Shown here piece by piece: positions 1-7,387 of a stretch of 64,000 nucleotides of DNA. This DNA comes from Pontibacter pudoricolor (GTDB lineage Bacteria; Bacteroidota; Bacteroidia; Cytophagales; Hymenobacteraceae), in contig NZ_CP048106.1 of assembly GCF_010092985.1 (NCBI RefSeq), forward strand, positions 1,860,001 through 1,924,000, given 5' to 3'. The first letter of the stretch is position 1. Each line of letters begins with the position of its first letter. A model generated the notes under the pieces. That model searched no databases, was not told the origin of the DNA, and saw only the letters and a program-made list of their open reading frames with translations. The translations under genes were made by a program, and so were the position numbers.

Positions 1-1
1 C

Positions 2-730
2 GAAAACATACAGGAATTGCTGAACGGTATTAAAGAATATGTAGACGATCCGGAGAAGGAAGATAAAAGCCTTTCGGCGTTTTTGCAGGATATTGCCCTT
101 ATTACCGATGCTGACACCAAAGCTGACCTGGATGGCGAGTTTGTAACCCTGATGACCATTCACTCGGCCAAAGGTCTGGAGTTTAAGAACGTGTTCATAG
201 TTGGTATGGAAGAAAACCTTTTCCCGAGCCAGATGATGCTGAATTCCCGCGCTGACCTGGAAGAAGAACGTCGTCTGTTTTACGTAGCCATTACGCGTGC
301 AGAAAAGAAACTATACCTGACCTACGCTACCAGCCGCTACCAGTGGGGTAACCTGCGGGCATGCGAGAAAAGTCGTTTCCTGGATGAGATAGATCCGAAG
401 TACCTGAACTTTAAGTATGGCGATACAGGCAACACGGCTTCAGGCAGCATGCTGGACCGTGTGTTACAGCGTAAGAGCAGCATCAGTAGTTTGGTGCAGG
501 CACCGCCGCGCAAGCAGGCTGCAACAGCCTACACCGCTCCTGCCGACTTTAAGCCAAGCGACACAAGCAACCTTGCGGCCGGTATGAAGGTAGAACACCC
601 TAAATTCGGTTTTGGCGTAGTAACGCTGGTAGATACCCAGGGCAATAGCGTAAAAGCAACTATAAACTTTGATGAGGTAGGTGAAAAAACCCTGCTCCTG
701 AGCTTTGCCAAGCTACGCATACATGAGTAA
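2..730 (+). CDS. pcrA: UvrD/PcrA-type DNA helicase, C-terminal part (5' end outside window)
   Basis: C-terminal part of a superfamily 1A 3'-5' DNA helicase that unwinds DNA in repair and replication. The reading frame is open from base 2, so the true start lies upstream of the window. The motif V-type segment TIHSAKGLEFKNVFIVG and the motif VI segment EERRLFYVAITRAEKKLYL are both present; the latter supplies the arginine that contacts ATP in this family. The last 50 residues (from GMKVEHPKFGFG) match the Tudor-like C-terminal domain of PcrA/UvrD, which binds RNA polymerase in studied homologues. The preceding Ser/Ala/Pro-rich stretch is probably a flexible linker. No terminator is evident before the AT-rich repeat that follows. 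PcrA and UvrD cannot be told apart from this portion. Confidence 0.93.
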   Translation, partial: ENIQELLNGIKEYVDDPEKEDKSLSAFLQDIALITDADTKADLDGEFVTLMTIHSAKGLEFKNVFIVGMEENLFPSQMMLNSRADLEEERRLFYVAITRAEKKLYLTYATSRYQWGNLRACEKSRFLDEIDPKYLNFKYGDTGNTASGSMLDRVLQRKSSISSLVQAPPRKQAATAYTAPADFKPSDTSNLAAGMKVEHPKFGFGVVTLVDTQGNSVKATINFDEVGEKTLLLSFAKLRIHE

Positions 731-907
731 TTAGAAATTGTGAATTAAAAATTGGAAATTGGGCCATGAGCCGGAAGTATAACTTACTGTACTTTTCCAG
801 TACTGCTCATAACTTCTTGTTCAAATTCCGTAATTCATAGTTGCACTTCGTGTAATATTTATCATTTCTAATTTCTAATTCATAATTTTGAATTTATATA
901 AAATCTA
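731..907. repeat. AT-rich word-repeat inverted element, copy 1
   Basis: Gap between the helicase gene and the DUF4290 gene. The left part (about 731-762) repeats words such as GAAATTG and GAATTAAAA; the right part (about 865-895) repeats TTTCTAATT and TTCATAATTTT, roughly complementary to the left, so the element could fold into a long imperfect hairpin around the centre at 763-864. Similar structures with other vocabularies occur at 9.8, 21.3, 27.5, 48.0, 56.7 and 58.2 kb. TAATTTTG at 883-890 fits the Bacteroidetes -7 element and may drive the next gene, but in such AT-rich DNA it may be chance. Confidence 0.55.
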
Positions 908-1591
908 ATGGAAGCAAGTACCTCCTTTAAACAAGACCTGTTGTTGCGCGAATATGGCCGTAACGTGCAGGACCTTGTAAATCATATACTAACTATAGAG
1001 GACAGAGCTGAACGCACACGCCTTTCGCAGTTGCTGATAAACCTGATGGCTAAACTGAATCCGCAGTTGCGTGATACACAGGATTATCAGCAGAAACTCT
1101 GGAATCACTTATATGTCATGTCAGGCTCGCAGCTGGATGTGGACGCCCCTTATCCGCTGAGCGCGATGGAGTACCTGAACGACAAGCCGCAACGCATGCA
1201 TTACCCGCTCGAAACACCTAAGTTTAAGCACTATGGCCAGAACGTGGAGCTGCTTATTCAGCGTGCTACCGAACTGGAAGATGAAAAAGAGCGTGAAGCT
1301 GCTATCGTTTCTATCGGTAAACTGATGAAAACGCTGTACCGTTCTTACAACAAGGAAAGCATTACCGATGATGTGATCCTGAGCGATATCCGCCAGTTAT
1401 CGAAAGGTAAACTGAACATGGACCTTGCTTTTATCGAGAGCAATAACCTGTTTGAGTCTAATGTTAGTGGTGGCAGTGGCCGTCAGGATAACCAGCAACG
1501 CAGCCAGCAGCAAAACCGTGGTGGTGATAACCGAGGGGGAGACCGCAACCGCAACAAGAATCCCCGATCTTCCAATCAAAGAAATAAATAA
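908..1591 (+). CDS. DUF4290 domain protein
   Basis: 227-residue cytoplasmic protein of the Bacteroidetes-restricted DUF4290 family; its function is unknown. Residues 1 to about 180 form the conserved, mostly helical part, with the segments LLREYGRNVQDLVNHIL and HYGQNVELLIQRATE resembling two copies of one motif. The last 45 residues are rich in Gly, Arg, Asn and Gln, disordered and basic, of a kind often seen in RNA- or DNA-associated proteins. The gene lies 6 nt upstream of murA and is almost certainly co-transcribed with it, an arrangement I recall from other Bacteroidetes; this suggests, without proving, a link to cell-wall synthesis. Confidence 0.85.
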   Translation: MEASTSFKQDLLLREYGRNVQDLVNHILTIEDRAERTRLSQLLINLMAKLNPQLRDTQDYQQKLWNHLYVMSGSQLDVDAPYPLSAMEYLNDKPQRMHYPLETPKFKHYGQNVELLIQRATELEDEKEREAAIVSIGKLMKTLYRSYNKESITDDVILSDIRQLSKGKLNMDLAFIESNNLFESNVSGGSGRQDNQQRSQQQNRGGDNRGGDRNRNKNPRSSNQRNK

Positions 1592-1597
1592 GAGTAC

Positions 1598-2902
1598 ATG
1601 GCTTCATTTGAAGTAATAGGTGGTAACAAGTTAAAAGGTGAGATAGTACCTCAGGGAGCTAAAAACGAAGCATTGCAAATACTTTGTGCTGTGCTGCTGA
1701 CGGCAGAGCCTGTTACCATTTCCAATATCCCGGACATCCGGGATGTAAATAAGCTTATAGAATTGCTGCAGGGTTTAGGTGTGGCTGTAGAAAGAAATGC
1801 TGCAGACACCTATACGTTCAGGGCTGATAATGTAGACCTGGATTACCTGGATACAGAAGCGTTTGTAGCACAGGGCCGCGCCATCCGTGGTTCAGTTATG
1901 ATCGTGGGCCCGATGCTGGCTCGTTTTGGTAAGTCTAAAATGCCTAAACCGGGTGGCGACAAAATTGGCCGCCGCCGACTGGACACACACTTTGAAGGAT
2001 TTGAAAAACTAGGCGCTAAGTTTGAATACAATGCATCTGACAATTTCTTCAGCGTAACCGCAGACAAACTGAAAGGCGCTTACATGCTCCTGGATGAAGC
2101 TTCGGTAACCGGAACTGCGAACATTTTGATGGCTGCGGTTTTAGCGGAAGGTACAACCACTATTTACAATGCCGCCTGCGAACCTTACGTGCAACAGCTT
2201 TGCCGTATGCTGAACCGCATGGGTGCCAGGATCAGTGGTATCGGCTCTAACCTGCTGGTAATTGAAGGCGTGGAGAAGCTTGGTGGCACCGAGCATCGCA
2301 TGCTGCCGGATATGATCGAGATCGGTTCGTTTATCGGTCTTGCTGCCATGACGGGCTCTGAAATAACGATAAAAGATTGCCAGATTCCGGAGCTTGGCCT
2401 GATACCTGATACGTTTAAGCGTTTGGGCATTAAAATGGAATTCCGTGGGGATGATATTCATATTCCGGCGCAGGACCATTACGAAATTGATACCTACATT
2501 GATGGCAGCATCCTGAACATATCAGACCACACCTGGCCGGGCTTAACCCCTGACCTACTGAGCGTGGCGCTTGTTGTAGCTACACAGGCAAAAGGTACAG
2601 CGCTTATCCATCAGAAAATGTTTGAGAGCCGCCTGTTCTTCGTGGATAAACTGATAGATATGGGTGCCCAAATCATCCTTTGCGATCCGCACCGCGCTAC
2701 GGTTATCGGCCATAACAATCACATTCCGTTACGCGGCATCCGCATGACTTCCCCGGATATTCGTGCTGGTGTGGCTTTGCTTATTGCAGCGCTTTCCGCC
2801 GAAGGTACCAGCATCATCGACAATGTAGAGCAGATAGACCGTGGTTACCAAAATATTGATGGACGTTTGAACGCTATCGGTGCACAGATCAAAAGAATAT
2901 AA
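1598..2902 (+). CDS. murA: UDP-N-acetylglucosamine 1-carboxyvinyltransferase MurA
   Basis: Catalyses the first committed step of peptidoglycan synthesis, transfer of enolpyruvate from PEP to UDP-GlcNAc, in the cytoplasm. At 434 residues it has the usual length. Lys22-Asn23 in GAKNEAL matches the conserved PEP/UDP-GlcNAc contact. The active-site loop reads KPGGDKIGRRRLDTH: residue 121 (codon 1958-1960) is Asp where E. coli MurA has the catalytic Cys115 that fosfomycin alkylates. The same Cys-to-Asp change is known in Mycobacterium, Chlamydia and Borrelia and makes MurA insensitive to fosfomycin. The gene follows DUF4290 closely and ends at a hairpin terminator. A decayed copy of its last 34 codons and terminator lies at 7139-7295. 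Confidence 0.97.
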   Translation: MASFEVIGGNKLKGEIVPQGAKNEALQILCAVLLTAEPVTISNIPDIRDVNKLIELLQGLGVAVERNAADTYTFRADNVDLDYLDTEAFVAQGRAIRGSVMIVGPMLARFGKSKMPKPGGDKIGRRRLDTHFEGFEKLGAKFEYNASDNFFSVTADKLKGAYMLLDEASVTGTANILMAAVLAEGTTTIYNAACEPYVQQLCRMLNRMGARISGIGSNLLVIEGVEKLGGTEHRMLPDMIEIGSFIGLAAMTGSEITIKDCQIPELGLIPDTFKRLGIKMEFRGDDIHIPAQDHYEIDTYIDGSILNISDHTWPGLTPDLLSVALVVATQAKGTALIHQKMFESRLFFVDKLIDMGAQIILCDPHRATVIGHNNHIPLRGIRMTSPDIRAGVALLIAALSAEGTSIIDNVEQIDRGYQNIDGRLNAIGAQIKRI

Positions 2903-2930
2903 TACCTATAAACTATAGTTTAAGACTTGG

Positions 2931-2959
2931 AGAGCACTCAGAAATGGGTGCTCTTTTTT
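2931..2959 (+). terminator. Intrinsic terminator after murA
   Basis: The seven-base-pair stem AGAGCAC / GTGCTCT is followed by a run of T. It lies just after AACTATAGTT at 2911-2920. The same layout (murA tail, AACTATAGTT, AGAGC hairpin) recurs in decayed form at 7139-7295. Confidence 0.8.
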
Positions 2960-3088
2960 GTTTGTGGTGATATTATGAGTTGTAATTCTTATATTAGTTA
3001 AACTATATACGCTGATGTACTTAACTATAGTTGTAGCAAATAACTGGCTTCAGGAGTTACGTACATAGTGCAGATAAGCGTATGTTGT

Positions 3089-3419
3089 CGTATATACGGA
3101 AGTTGGCGGTAAGTAAAAGTATTTAGAGTTAGATATAAGAATAAAAATTTATGAATTGGGAATATCTACTCTTTAGTTTTTTACTCGCTTTATTTTCTTG
3201 GTTCTATTACAAGCATCATAAATTATGGTGGAAGAAGAAAATAGAAAATGAAGATGGAGGGGATCTTTATGATCAAACTATAAGCAATGTAAAAGATTGG
3301 TGGCTAGTTATAATCTCAGCAATCAGCTCATTAATATTATTATGTAAATTCTTATTTGAGTAGATACAGAGTACTGCATATTAATAAAATTTAAAAAATA
3401 TAGAATACCAAACGCCAAC
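3089..3419. repeat. Possible small cassette with inverted flanking sequences
   Basis: GTTGGCG at 3102-3108 is matched by its complement CGCCAAC at 3413-3419, enclosing the AT-rich 70-codon gene. Just outside the left copy lies the perfect palindrome CGTATATACG (3089-3098). The block is richer in A+T than its surroundings. Seven-base inverted repeats can arise by chance, so this is a suggestion only. Confidence 0.3.
3151..3363 (+). CDS. Small predicted membrane protein, unknown function
   Basis: Encodes 70 residues that I do not recognise. Two hydrophobic segments, near residues 4-20 and 51-68, flank a charged, Lys- and Trp-rich centre (KLWWKKKIENEDGG), as in a two-helix membrane hairpin. The codons are AT-rich and unlike the neighbouring chromosomal genes. 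No clear ribosome-binding site is visible, which is normal for Bacteroidetes. It stands alone between the murA terminator and the S33 hydrolase gene and may be recently acquired. It could also be a chance frame, though the two-helix hydrophobicity pattern argues for a real gene. Confidence 0.5.
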   Translation: MNWEYLLFSFLLALFSWFYYKHHKLWWKKKIENEDGGDLYDQTISNVKDWWLVIISAISSLILLCKFLFE

Positions 3420-3512
3420 AAAACCTATAAGTAAGCTACGCCACCTTATAGCAAAGCCGTTCAAATCCTTAATCATATAATCACCTAAATAAATATCTTA
3501 CCACCTACCAAC

Positions 3513-4559
3513 ATGAAGTACAAAATCTCACTCAGCATTCTTCTATTTATAGTTTTAGGTTGGTTAGCGGTGCAGGCACAGCCTATACACGAAGAAAAGT
3601 TTGTAACTATAGGCGGTATAGAGCAATGGATAACCATTAGCGGCGACGACAAATCTAAACCTGTTATCCTGTTTCTGCATGGCGGACCGGGCAGCACCAT
3701 GAGCCAGTATGATGACGCCATCTATGGCCACTGGAAAAAAGATTTTGTACTCGTGAACTGGGACCAGCGTGGCGCAGGCAGAACATTTGGCCGCAACACG
3801 CCCTCACCGGTAACAGAAGACTACTGGATTGAGAATCCACTGACCGTCGAGCAATTTGTAACCGACGGCATTGAGGTATCGGAATATGTAAGGAAGCGAC
3901 TGGGTAAGCATAAAATCATACTTATAGGTACTTCTTGGGGCTCTATAGTTGGTGCAAACATGGCGCTTTCACGCCCTGATCTGTTTACAGCTTATATTGG
4001 CCACTCCCAGGTAGTAGAAAATACTGAAGGCTTCGTGCATGCTTATAAAAAAGTAAATACAATGGCGCTAAGAGCTAACGACACAGAAGCATTGGCAAAG
4101 CTGAAAGAACTGGGCTCGCCACCTTATGAGGATGCTCAGAAAGAAGGCCAGCTGATGCGCATCATCAAAAAATATGAACGACAGAACTCTGTACCTGCGC
4201 CGGAAAACTGGTGGAAACTGAAAAGCGAATATGATAATGAAAAAGATGCACAAGCCAGGTACGACGGCGATGATTATTCTTTCCTGCACTTTGCCGGCTT
4301 TAAGAAAATGGGCATCAAACCTATGGGTGCTGGCGTTGATTTCATAAAAAATGGCTTAAACTATAAAATACCAGTATACTTTATCCAGGGCGAGGAAGAT
4401 ATTCTGACTCCGAAAGAAATTACAAAGGCGTACTTCGATAAGCTAAAAGCTCCTACCAAGAAGTTTATACTTGTTCCGGGCGCAGCACACGGCCACAACC
4501 AGGCAGTGATAGATGCACAATATAAAGCTGTTAAAGAAAGCCTTTCGGCTAAACGTTAG
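3513..4559 (+). CDS. Exported S33-type alpha/beta hydrolase (prolyl iminopeptidase-like)
   Basis: 348-residue serine hydrolase of the alpha/beta fold, nearest to the proline iminopeptidase group. A signal peptide covers about residues 1-22 (hydrophobic core then AVQAQ), so it acts in the periplasm or outside. The oxyanion-hole motif HGGPG is at residues 56-60, the nucleophile elbow GTSWGS places the catalytic Ser at 141, the probable acid is in GEEDILTP and the His is at about 326 (AAHGH). The substrate is unknown; members cleave N-terminal residues from short peptides or hydrolyse esters. Monocistronic, with no clear terminator; several CTATA words lie downstream. Confidence 0.85.
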   Translation: MKYKISLSILLFIVLGWLAVQAQPIHEEKFVTIGGIEQWITISGDDKSKPVILFLHGGPGSTMSQYDDAIYGHWKKDFVLVNWDQRGAGRTFGRNTPSPVTEDYWIENPLTVEQFVTDGIEVSEYVRKRLGKHKIILIGTSWGSIVGANMALSRPDLFTAYIGHSQVVENTEGFVHAYKKVNTMALRANDTEALAKLKELGSPPYEDAQKEGQLMRIIKKYERQNSVPAPENWWKLKSEYDNEKDAQARYDGDDYSFLHFAGFKKMGIKPMGAGVDFIKNGLNYKIPVYFIQGEEDILTPKEITKAYFDKLKAPTKKFILVPGAAHGHNQAVIDAQYKAVKESLSAKR

Positions 4560-4649
4560 AGTATAAATACCTATCTAAACTATAAAGCAATCAAGCCACT
4601 ATAGTATGGTTCGTCTGGAATATAACATCAGTCTATTTAACTATACTTT

Positions 4650-5084
4650 ATGCCCGACAACTATAACCTTAACCGATTTTTAGAAGCCCAGGAAAGTACT
4701 TACCAGACTGCACTTTCTGAAATCAGGAATGGCCGCAAGTGTAGCCATTGGATGTGGTTTATTTTCCCTCAGGTGGCTGGTTTAGGTTTCAGTGAAACGT
4801 CTCAGTTCTATGCTATCAAAACTATAGATGAAGCTGCAGCTTATTTAAACCATCCTGTTTTAGGGAAGCGCTTATCAGAGATATCAGAAGCGTTGCTAAC
4901 TATAGATGGCAGATCAGCAAACCAGATATTTGGGAGTCCGGATGATATGAAACTGAAATCAAGTATGACATTATTTGCTGCAGTAAGTGATGCGGATCCG
5001 GTGTTCCGGAAAGTGTTGGAAAAGTATTTCAATAATCAGGAGGACACAAAGACCTTACAGCTTCTGAAAAACAATAGGTCTTAA
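4650..5084 (+). CDS. DUF1810 family protein
   Basis: 144-residue soluble protein. The opening NLNRFLEAQESTYQTAL and the HWMWFIFPQ segment are characteristic of DUF1810 (YbeA-like, once called calpastatin-like). The function is unknown; the family consists of small single-domain cytoplasmic proteins scattered through bacteria. The length is typical. The gene is flanked by CTATAG palindromes on both sides and contains two more (near 4811 and 4899). Confidence 0.85.
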   Translation: MPDNYNLNRFLEAQESTYQTALSEIRNGRKCSHWMWFIFPQVAGLGFSETSQFYAIKTIDEAAAYLNHPVLGKRLSEISEALLTIDGRSANQIFGSPDDMKLKSSMTLFAAVSDADPVFRKVLEKYFNNQEDTKTLQLLKNNRS

Positions 5085-5122
5085 CTATAGTTTATACTGC
5101 TGTTACAAGCAACTTAAAACCA

Positions 5123-5154
5123 TTTGAGCTAAACTATAGAATACCTTACCTTTG
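5123..5154 (+). promoter_or_regulatory. Promoter of menB
   Basis: TTTG at 5123-5126, 20 nt, then TACCTTTG at 5147-5154: an exact fit to the Bacteroidetes sigma-A consensus TTTG / TAnnTTTG. Transcription would start near 5161, some 11 nt before the menB ATG. An AACTATAG word lies between the two elements. Confidence 0.8.
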
Positions 5155-5171
5155 GGGTAAATAATTGAGAT

Positions 5172-6014
5172 ATGAGCAAAGCAAATTGGAAAACCGTTAA
5201 GGAATACGAAGATATAACCTACAAAAAAGCAGACGGCGTGGCCCGCATCGCTTTTAACAGACCAAACGTGCGCAATGCATTCCGCCCTAAAACGGTATTC
5301 GAGCTTTTCGATGCGTTTCTGGATGCGCGCGAAGATACAAGTATTGGTGTAGTTTTGCTTTCAGCAGAAGGACCGTCTACCAAGGATGGCGTTTATAGTT
5401 TCTGCAGCGGCGGCGACCAGAATGCGCGTGGTTTCCAGGGGTATGTAGATGAAGGCGGTATTCCGCGTCTTAACATTCTGGAAGTGCAGCGCCTGATCCG
5501 CTTTATGCCGAAAGTGGTGATTGCCGTAGTGCCGGGCTGGGCTGTTGGCGGAGGCCATAGTTTGCACGTTGTCTGCGACCTGACACTTGCCAGCAAAGAG
5601 CACGCAATCTTTAAACAGACAGATGCTGATGTTACCAGCTTTGATGGTGGTTATGGTTCGGCTTACCTGGCTAAAATGGTTGGTCAGAAACGCGCCCGCG
5701 AGATCTTTTTCCTGGGTCGCAACTACTCTGCCCAGGAAGCTTACGACATGGGCATGGTAAACGCTGTTATCCCGCACGATGAACTGGAAGACACCGCTTA
5801 CGACTGGGCACAGGAAATACTGGCAAAATCGCCAACCTCTATCAAAATGCTGAAGTTTGCCTTTAACGCTACCGATGATGGCATGGTAGGTCAGCAGGTT
5901 TTTGCCGGTGAAGCCACCCGCTTAGCTTACATGACCGAAGAAGCCAAAGAAGGCCGAAATGCATTCCTTGAGAAGCGCAAGCCAAACTTCAAGAATATTC
6001 CCTGGATATCGTAA
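5172..6014 (+). CDS. menB: 1,4-dihydroxy-2-naphthoyl-CoA synthase MenB
   Basis: Crotonase-fold enzyme that closes the second ring of menaquinone, converting o-succinylbenzoyl-CoA to 1,4-dihydroxy-2-naphthoyl-CoA. At 280 residues it has family length. The segments FNRPNVRNAFRPKTV, CSGGDQNARG (oxyanion hole) and TSFDGGYGSAYLAKMVGQ are MenB signatures that separate it from ordinary enoyl-CoA hydratases. No other men genes are nearby. It has its own consensus promoter and is followed by two hairpins. Menaquinone is the expected electron acceptor for the succinate dehydrogenase encoded at 24.8-28.3 kb. Confidence 0.95.
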   Translation: MSKANWKTVKEYEDITYKKADGVARIAFNRPNVRNAFRPKTVFELFDAFLDAREDTSIGVVLLSAEGPSTKDGVYSFCSGGDQNARGFQGYVDEGGIPRLNILEVQRLIRFMPKVVIAVVPGWAVGGGHSLHVVCDLTLASKEHAIFKQTDADVTSFDGGYGSAYLAKMVGQKRAREIFFLGRNYSAQEAYDMGMVNAVIPHDELEDTAYDWAQEILAKSPTSIKMLKFAFNATDDGMVGQQVFAGEATRLAYMTEEAKEGRNAFLEKRKPNFKNIPWIS

Positions 6015-6042
6015 CCTTCCTCCGCCCTTTAAAGACAGGGTC

Positions 6043-6070
6043 GTTTCATTCTCCTTTTTTAGAATGAAAC
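6043..6070 (+). terminator. Perfect 10-bp stem-loop after menB
   Basis: GTTTCATTCT and AGAATGAAAC are perfectly complementary and enclose a T-rich 8-nt loop. No T-run follows, so it is either a 3'-end stabilising hairpin or an imperfect terminator. The main terminator lies just downstream. Confidence 0.5.
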
Positions 6071-6106
6071 AGCCTTGCTCCGCGACGGGAATTTGATAAA
6101 ATCACA

Positions 6107-6142
6107 AAAGCCTGCTACTTAACTGTAGCAGGCTTTTATTTT
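6107..6142 (+). terminator. Intrinsic terminator after menB
   Basis: Stem AAGCCTGCTAC / GTAGCAGGCTT with a TTAACT loop, followed by a T-rich tail. The A-rich start also allows function from the opposite strand. Confidence 0.85.
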
Positions 6143-6249
6143 ATGTGTTTCTCCAACTCCGTAAATCTGAAGTATCACTAACTCACATATTTACTGCAGG
6201 GTTACCTTCTTATACTTTGCTGCATAAACAGGAAACCAACCTGAACATC

Positions 6250-7041
6250 ATGCACCGTAACCTGTACTTTTTATTTGCTCTTCTGCTTCTGGGCAGTGTT
6301 AGTTGCCAATCCGGAATGGATGCTGAAGAAATGGAAACTTCTACAGTAAATTTAGGGGTTACTCCCTCGCCCAATCTTTCAGACCGCAAAATAATCAGGG
6401 AGGCAACTATACGCTTTCAGGTGAAAGACTTGAATGAAAGCAGCGCTAAAATAGAGGGGCTTTTAGAAAAGTATGGCGCAACCATTACCAATAGCCAGAA
6501 CTATAACCAGGAAGAAAGTATTGAAGCCAGTTATACTATAAAAATTGCACCTGAAAAGTTAGATGGTTTATTAAAAGCGATACAGGCCGAAAGTATTTTC
6601 CTGGATAACAAAACCGTTACCGCCGACGATGTAACGCTACAGTATGTGGATGTGGAAGCCCGGATAAAGGCTAAACAGGCTGTACAGCAGGAGTACCTGG
6701 AGCTGCTGACCAAAACCAGTAAAGTATCAGAAATTCTGGCAATTGAGGCCGAGTTACAGAAAGTGCAGGAAGAACTGGAGTCGGTTCAGGCACAAATGAA
6801 GGCGTTGCAACAGCAGACTACCTTCAGCACTATAAACCTGGCAATGTACCAATTGGTGCCGGCCTCTTACTCCGACAGAACCAATTTTTCTACCCGGGTT
6901 ACATCCGCACTAAATGGTGGCTGGCATCTCTTTAAAGACCTTCTGGTAGGTGTAGTGTACCTTTGGCCTATACTCATCATAACTATAGTAGCGTTGTTCC
7001 TTATCCGTTGGTATAAAAACAGGCAGAGAAGCATAGTTTAG
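6250..7041 (+). CDS. DUF4349 domain lipoprotein
   Basis: Envelope lipoprotein of 263 residues. I chose the ATG at 6250 rather than the in-frame start at 6145 because it begins a proper lipoprotein signal: Met-His-Arg, a Leu-rich core and the lipobox GSVSC with the lipidated Cys at 19. The middle holds the DUF4349 domain (IIREATIRFQVKDL, then a beta strand-helix pattern) with a long predicted coiled coil (LAIEAELQKVQEELESVQ). A transmembrane helix near the C-terminus is followed by a basic tail. The function is unknown; such proteins sit in the envelope and the coiled coil suggests oligomers. A strong terminator follows. Confidence 0.85.
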   Translation: MHRNLYFLFALLLLGSVSCQSGMDAEEMETSTVNLGVTPSPNLSDRKIIREATIRFQVKDLNESSAKIEGLLEKYGATITNSQNYNQEESIEASYTIKIAPEKLDGLLKAIQAESIFLDNKTVTADDVTLQYVDVEARIKAKQAVQQEYLELLTKTSKVSEILAIEAELQKVQEELESVQAQMKALQQQTTFSTINLAMYQLVPASYSDRTNFSTRVTSALNGGWHLFKDLLVGVVYLWPILIITIVALFLIRWYKNRQRSIV

Positions 7042-7062
7042 CCATTCGAGGCCTTTAAACAT

Positions 7063-7110
7063 AAGCCCGGTTAAAGTATGTAAGTAATCATACTATAACC
7101 GGGCTTTCAC
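7063..7110 (+). terminator. Terminator after the DUF4349 gene
   Basis: Long stem AAGCCCGGTTA / TAACCGGGCTT, with further pairing of GTATG and CATAC in the loop, followed by a short T-rich tract. Confidence 0.8.
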
Positions 7111-7138
7111 TTTAAGCCATTCTAATCTTTCCCTTCCC

Positions 7139-7243
7139 TCTGCGGAAAACATCATTATCGACAACGTAGAGCAGGTAGACCGCTGTTGCCAGAACACCTA
7201 TAGTTGATTGAATGCTTCGACCGCACAGTTCGGTAAAATTTAA
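7139..7243 (+). pseudogene. Decayed duplicate of the murA 3' end
   Basis: Read from 7139, this stretch gives S-A-E-N-I-I-I-D-N-V-E-Q-V-D-R, a premature stop at 7205-7207 about two-thirds through, then L-N-A-S-T-A-Q-F-G-K-I and a stop at 7241-7243. This aligns over its whole length with the end of the MurA protein at 2799-2902 (SAEGTSIIDNVEQIDR ... LNAIGAQIKRI) with a single-residue gap. The DNA is similarly related, and the homology continues through AACTATAGTT (7251-7260) into an AGAGCG hairpin matching murA's terminator. No other murA sequence is visible upstream. It is a relic of a duplication or of a lost second murA, and encodes nothing functional. Confidence 0.85.
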
Positions 7244-7267
7244 AACCAGAAACTATAGTTTGTTTAG

Positions 7268-7295
7268 AGAGCGGTTAAAGCCGGGCGCTCTTTTC
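7268..7295 (+). terminator. Terminator relic of the murA duplicate
   Basis: The stem AGAGCG / CGCTCT is followed by TTTT. It sits at the same distance from AACTATAGTT as the real murA terminator and appears to be its homologue. Confidence 0.6.
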
Positions 7296-7387
7296 TGGCT
7301 ATAGGTAAACGCTACTTGTCTTCTATCCTGTGTTCTCAAAATTAAAACATATATTTATAGCTATATTTAGTCTACTCCTCCCTTAAT

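Noticed and set aside
3421..3512. Possible tRNA-like GTTCAAATCC word
   Set aside because: No acceptor, D or anticodon arms can be drawn around it; no tRNA gene is supported.
6145..6249. Earlier start for the DUF4349 lipoprotein
   Set aside because: It would bury the lipoprotein signal peptide 35 residues inside the protein.
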